DNA of 14,620 bases from the NCBI GenBank assembly GCA_947166165.1, contig CAMVDK010000050.1, forward strand, positions 1-14,620, in the 5' to 3' direction. Positions within the stretch are counted from its first letter, which is position 1, and the number at the start of each line of letters is the position of its first letter. Positions 14,605-14,620 of the stretch are shown in pieces. Made by a program: the position numbers and the translations under genes. This stretch comes from an uncultured Porphyromonadaceae bacterium (GTDB taxonomy: Bacteria; Bacteroidota; Bacteroidia; Bacteroidales; Muribaculaceae). The notes beneath the pieces are model-generated. The model saw only the letters and a program-made list of their open reading frames with translations, was not told where the DNA came from and did no database searches.

Positions 14605-14620
14605 CTAATTTAGTGGTGCA

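Overview
The window looks like chromosomal DNA of a GC-rich gut Bacteroidales, perhaps a Muribaculaceae or Prevotella-like member. I infer this from three things. A tRNA promoter fits the Bacteroidota form (TTTG, 20 bases, TACCTTTG). DUF1573, CotH and a short 'GMRS...NGVNI' C-terminal domain typical of this order are present. Secreted glycoside hydrolases are dense (GH92, GH3, GH43, GH36 and GH84 parts). No species call is possible from sequence alone.

Region 1 (1-4966, + strand): a 5'-truncated GH92 mannosidase remnant comes first, then about 350 bases without a gene that hold two candidate promoters. A tightly packed run follows: a secreted hybrid (alpha-galactosidase-like N-terminus joined to the PA14 and C-terminal half of a GH3 enzyme), a DUF1573 protein, mannose-6-phosphate isomerase (ManA), a metallophosphoesterase cut short and ending in half a dockerin-like repeat, and a broken GH43 lipoprotein gene. 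Spacing (8 bases, ATGA overlap, 21 bases, 7 bases) suggests one transcription unit.

Region 2 (5002-9102): a convergent, apparently intact secreted CotH-family kinase lies on the minus strand. Next is an AT-rich fragment of a C5-cytosine DNA methyltransferase that keeps only its C-terminal motifs. It runs directly into a GH36 alpha-galactosidase that has lost its N-terminal portion. The two overlap by 11 bases.

Region 3 (9103-12904): a large GC-rich hairpin and a promoter-like box, then an acyl-CoA synthetase-like AMP-forming enzyme and a GH84 beta-N-acetylglucosaminidase 16 bases apart, probably co-transcribed. Both look complete or nearly so.

Region 4 (12982-14620): tRNA-Leu(CAA) with an excellent promoter and terminator. 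Immediately after it base composition falls to AT-rich, and a DUF1016/YhcG-type PD-(D/E)XK nuclease and an XRE-type regulator lie on the minus strand. This looks like the edge of an island inserted at the tRNA.

The most notable observation is that all the polysaccharide-active genes in the first 9.1 kb (GH92, GH3, GH43, GH36) are truncated or hybrid, while the non-glycosidase genes manA, DUF1573 and CotH look intact. This could be real recombination and gene decay, or assembly chimerism; sequence alone cannot decide. I did not find a convincing new multi-gene system. The best candidates for one are the hybrid secreted proteins and the tRNA-linked island with its unusual DUF1016 N-terminus.
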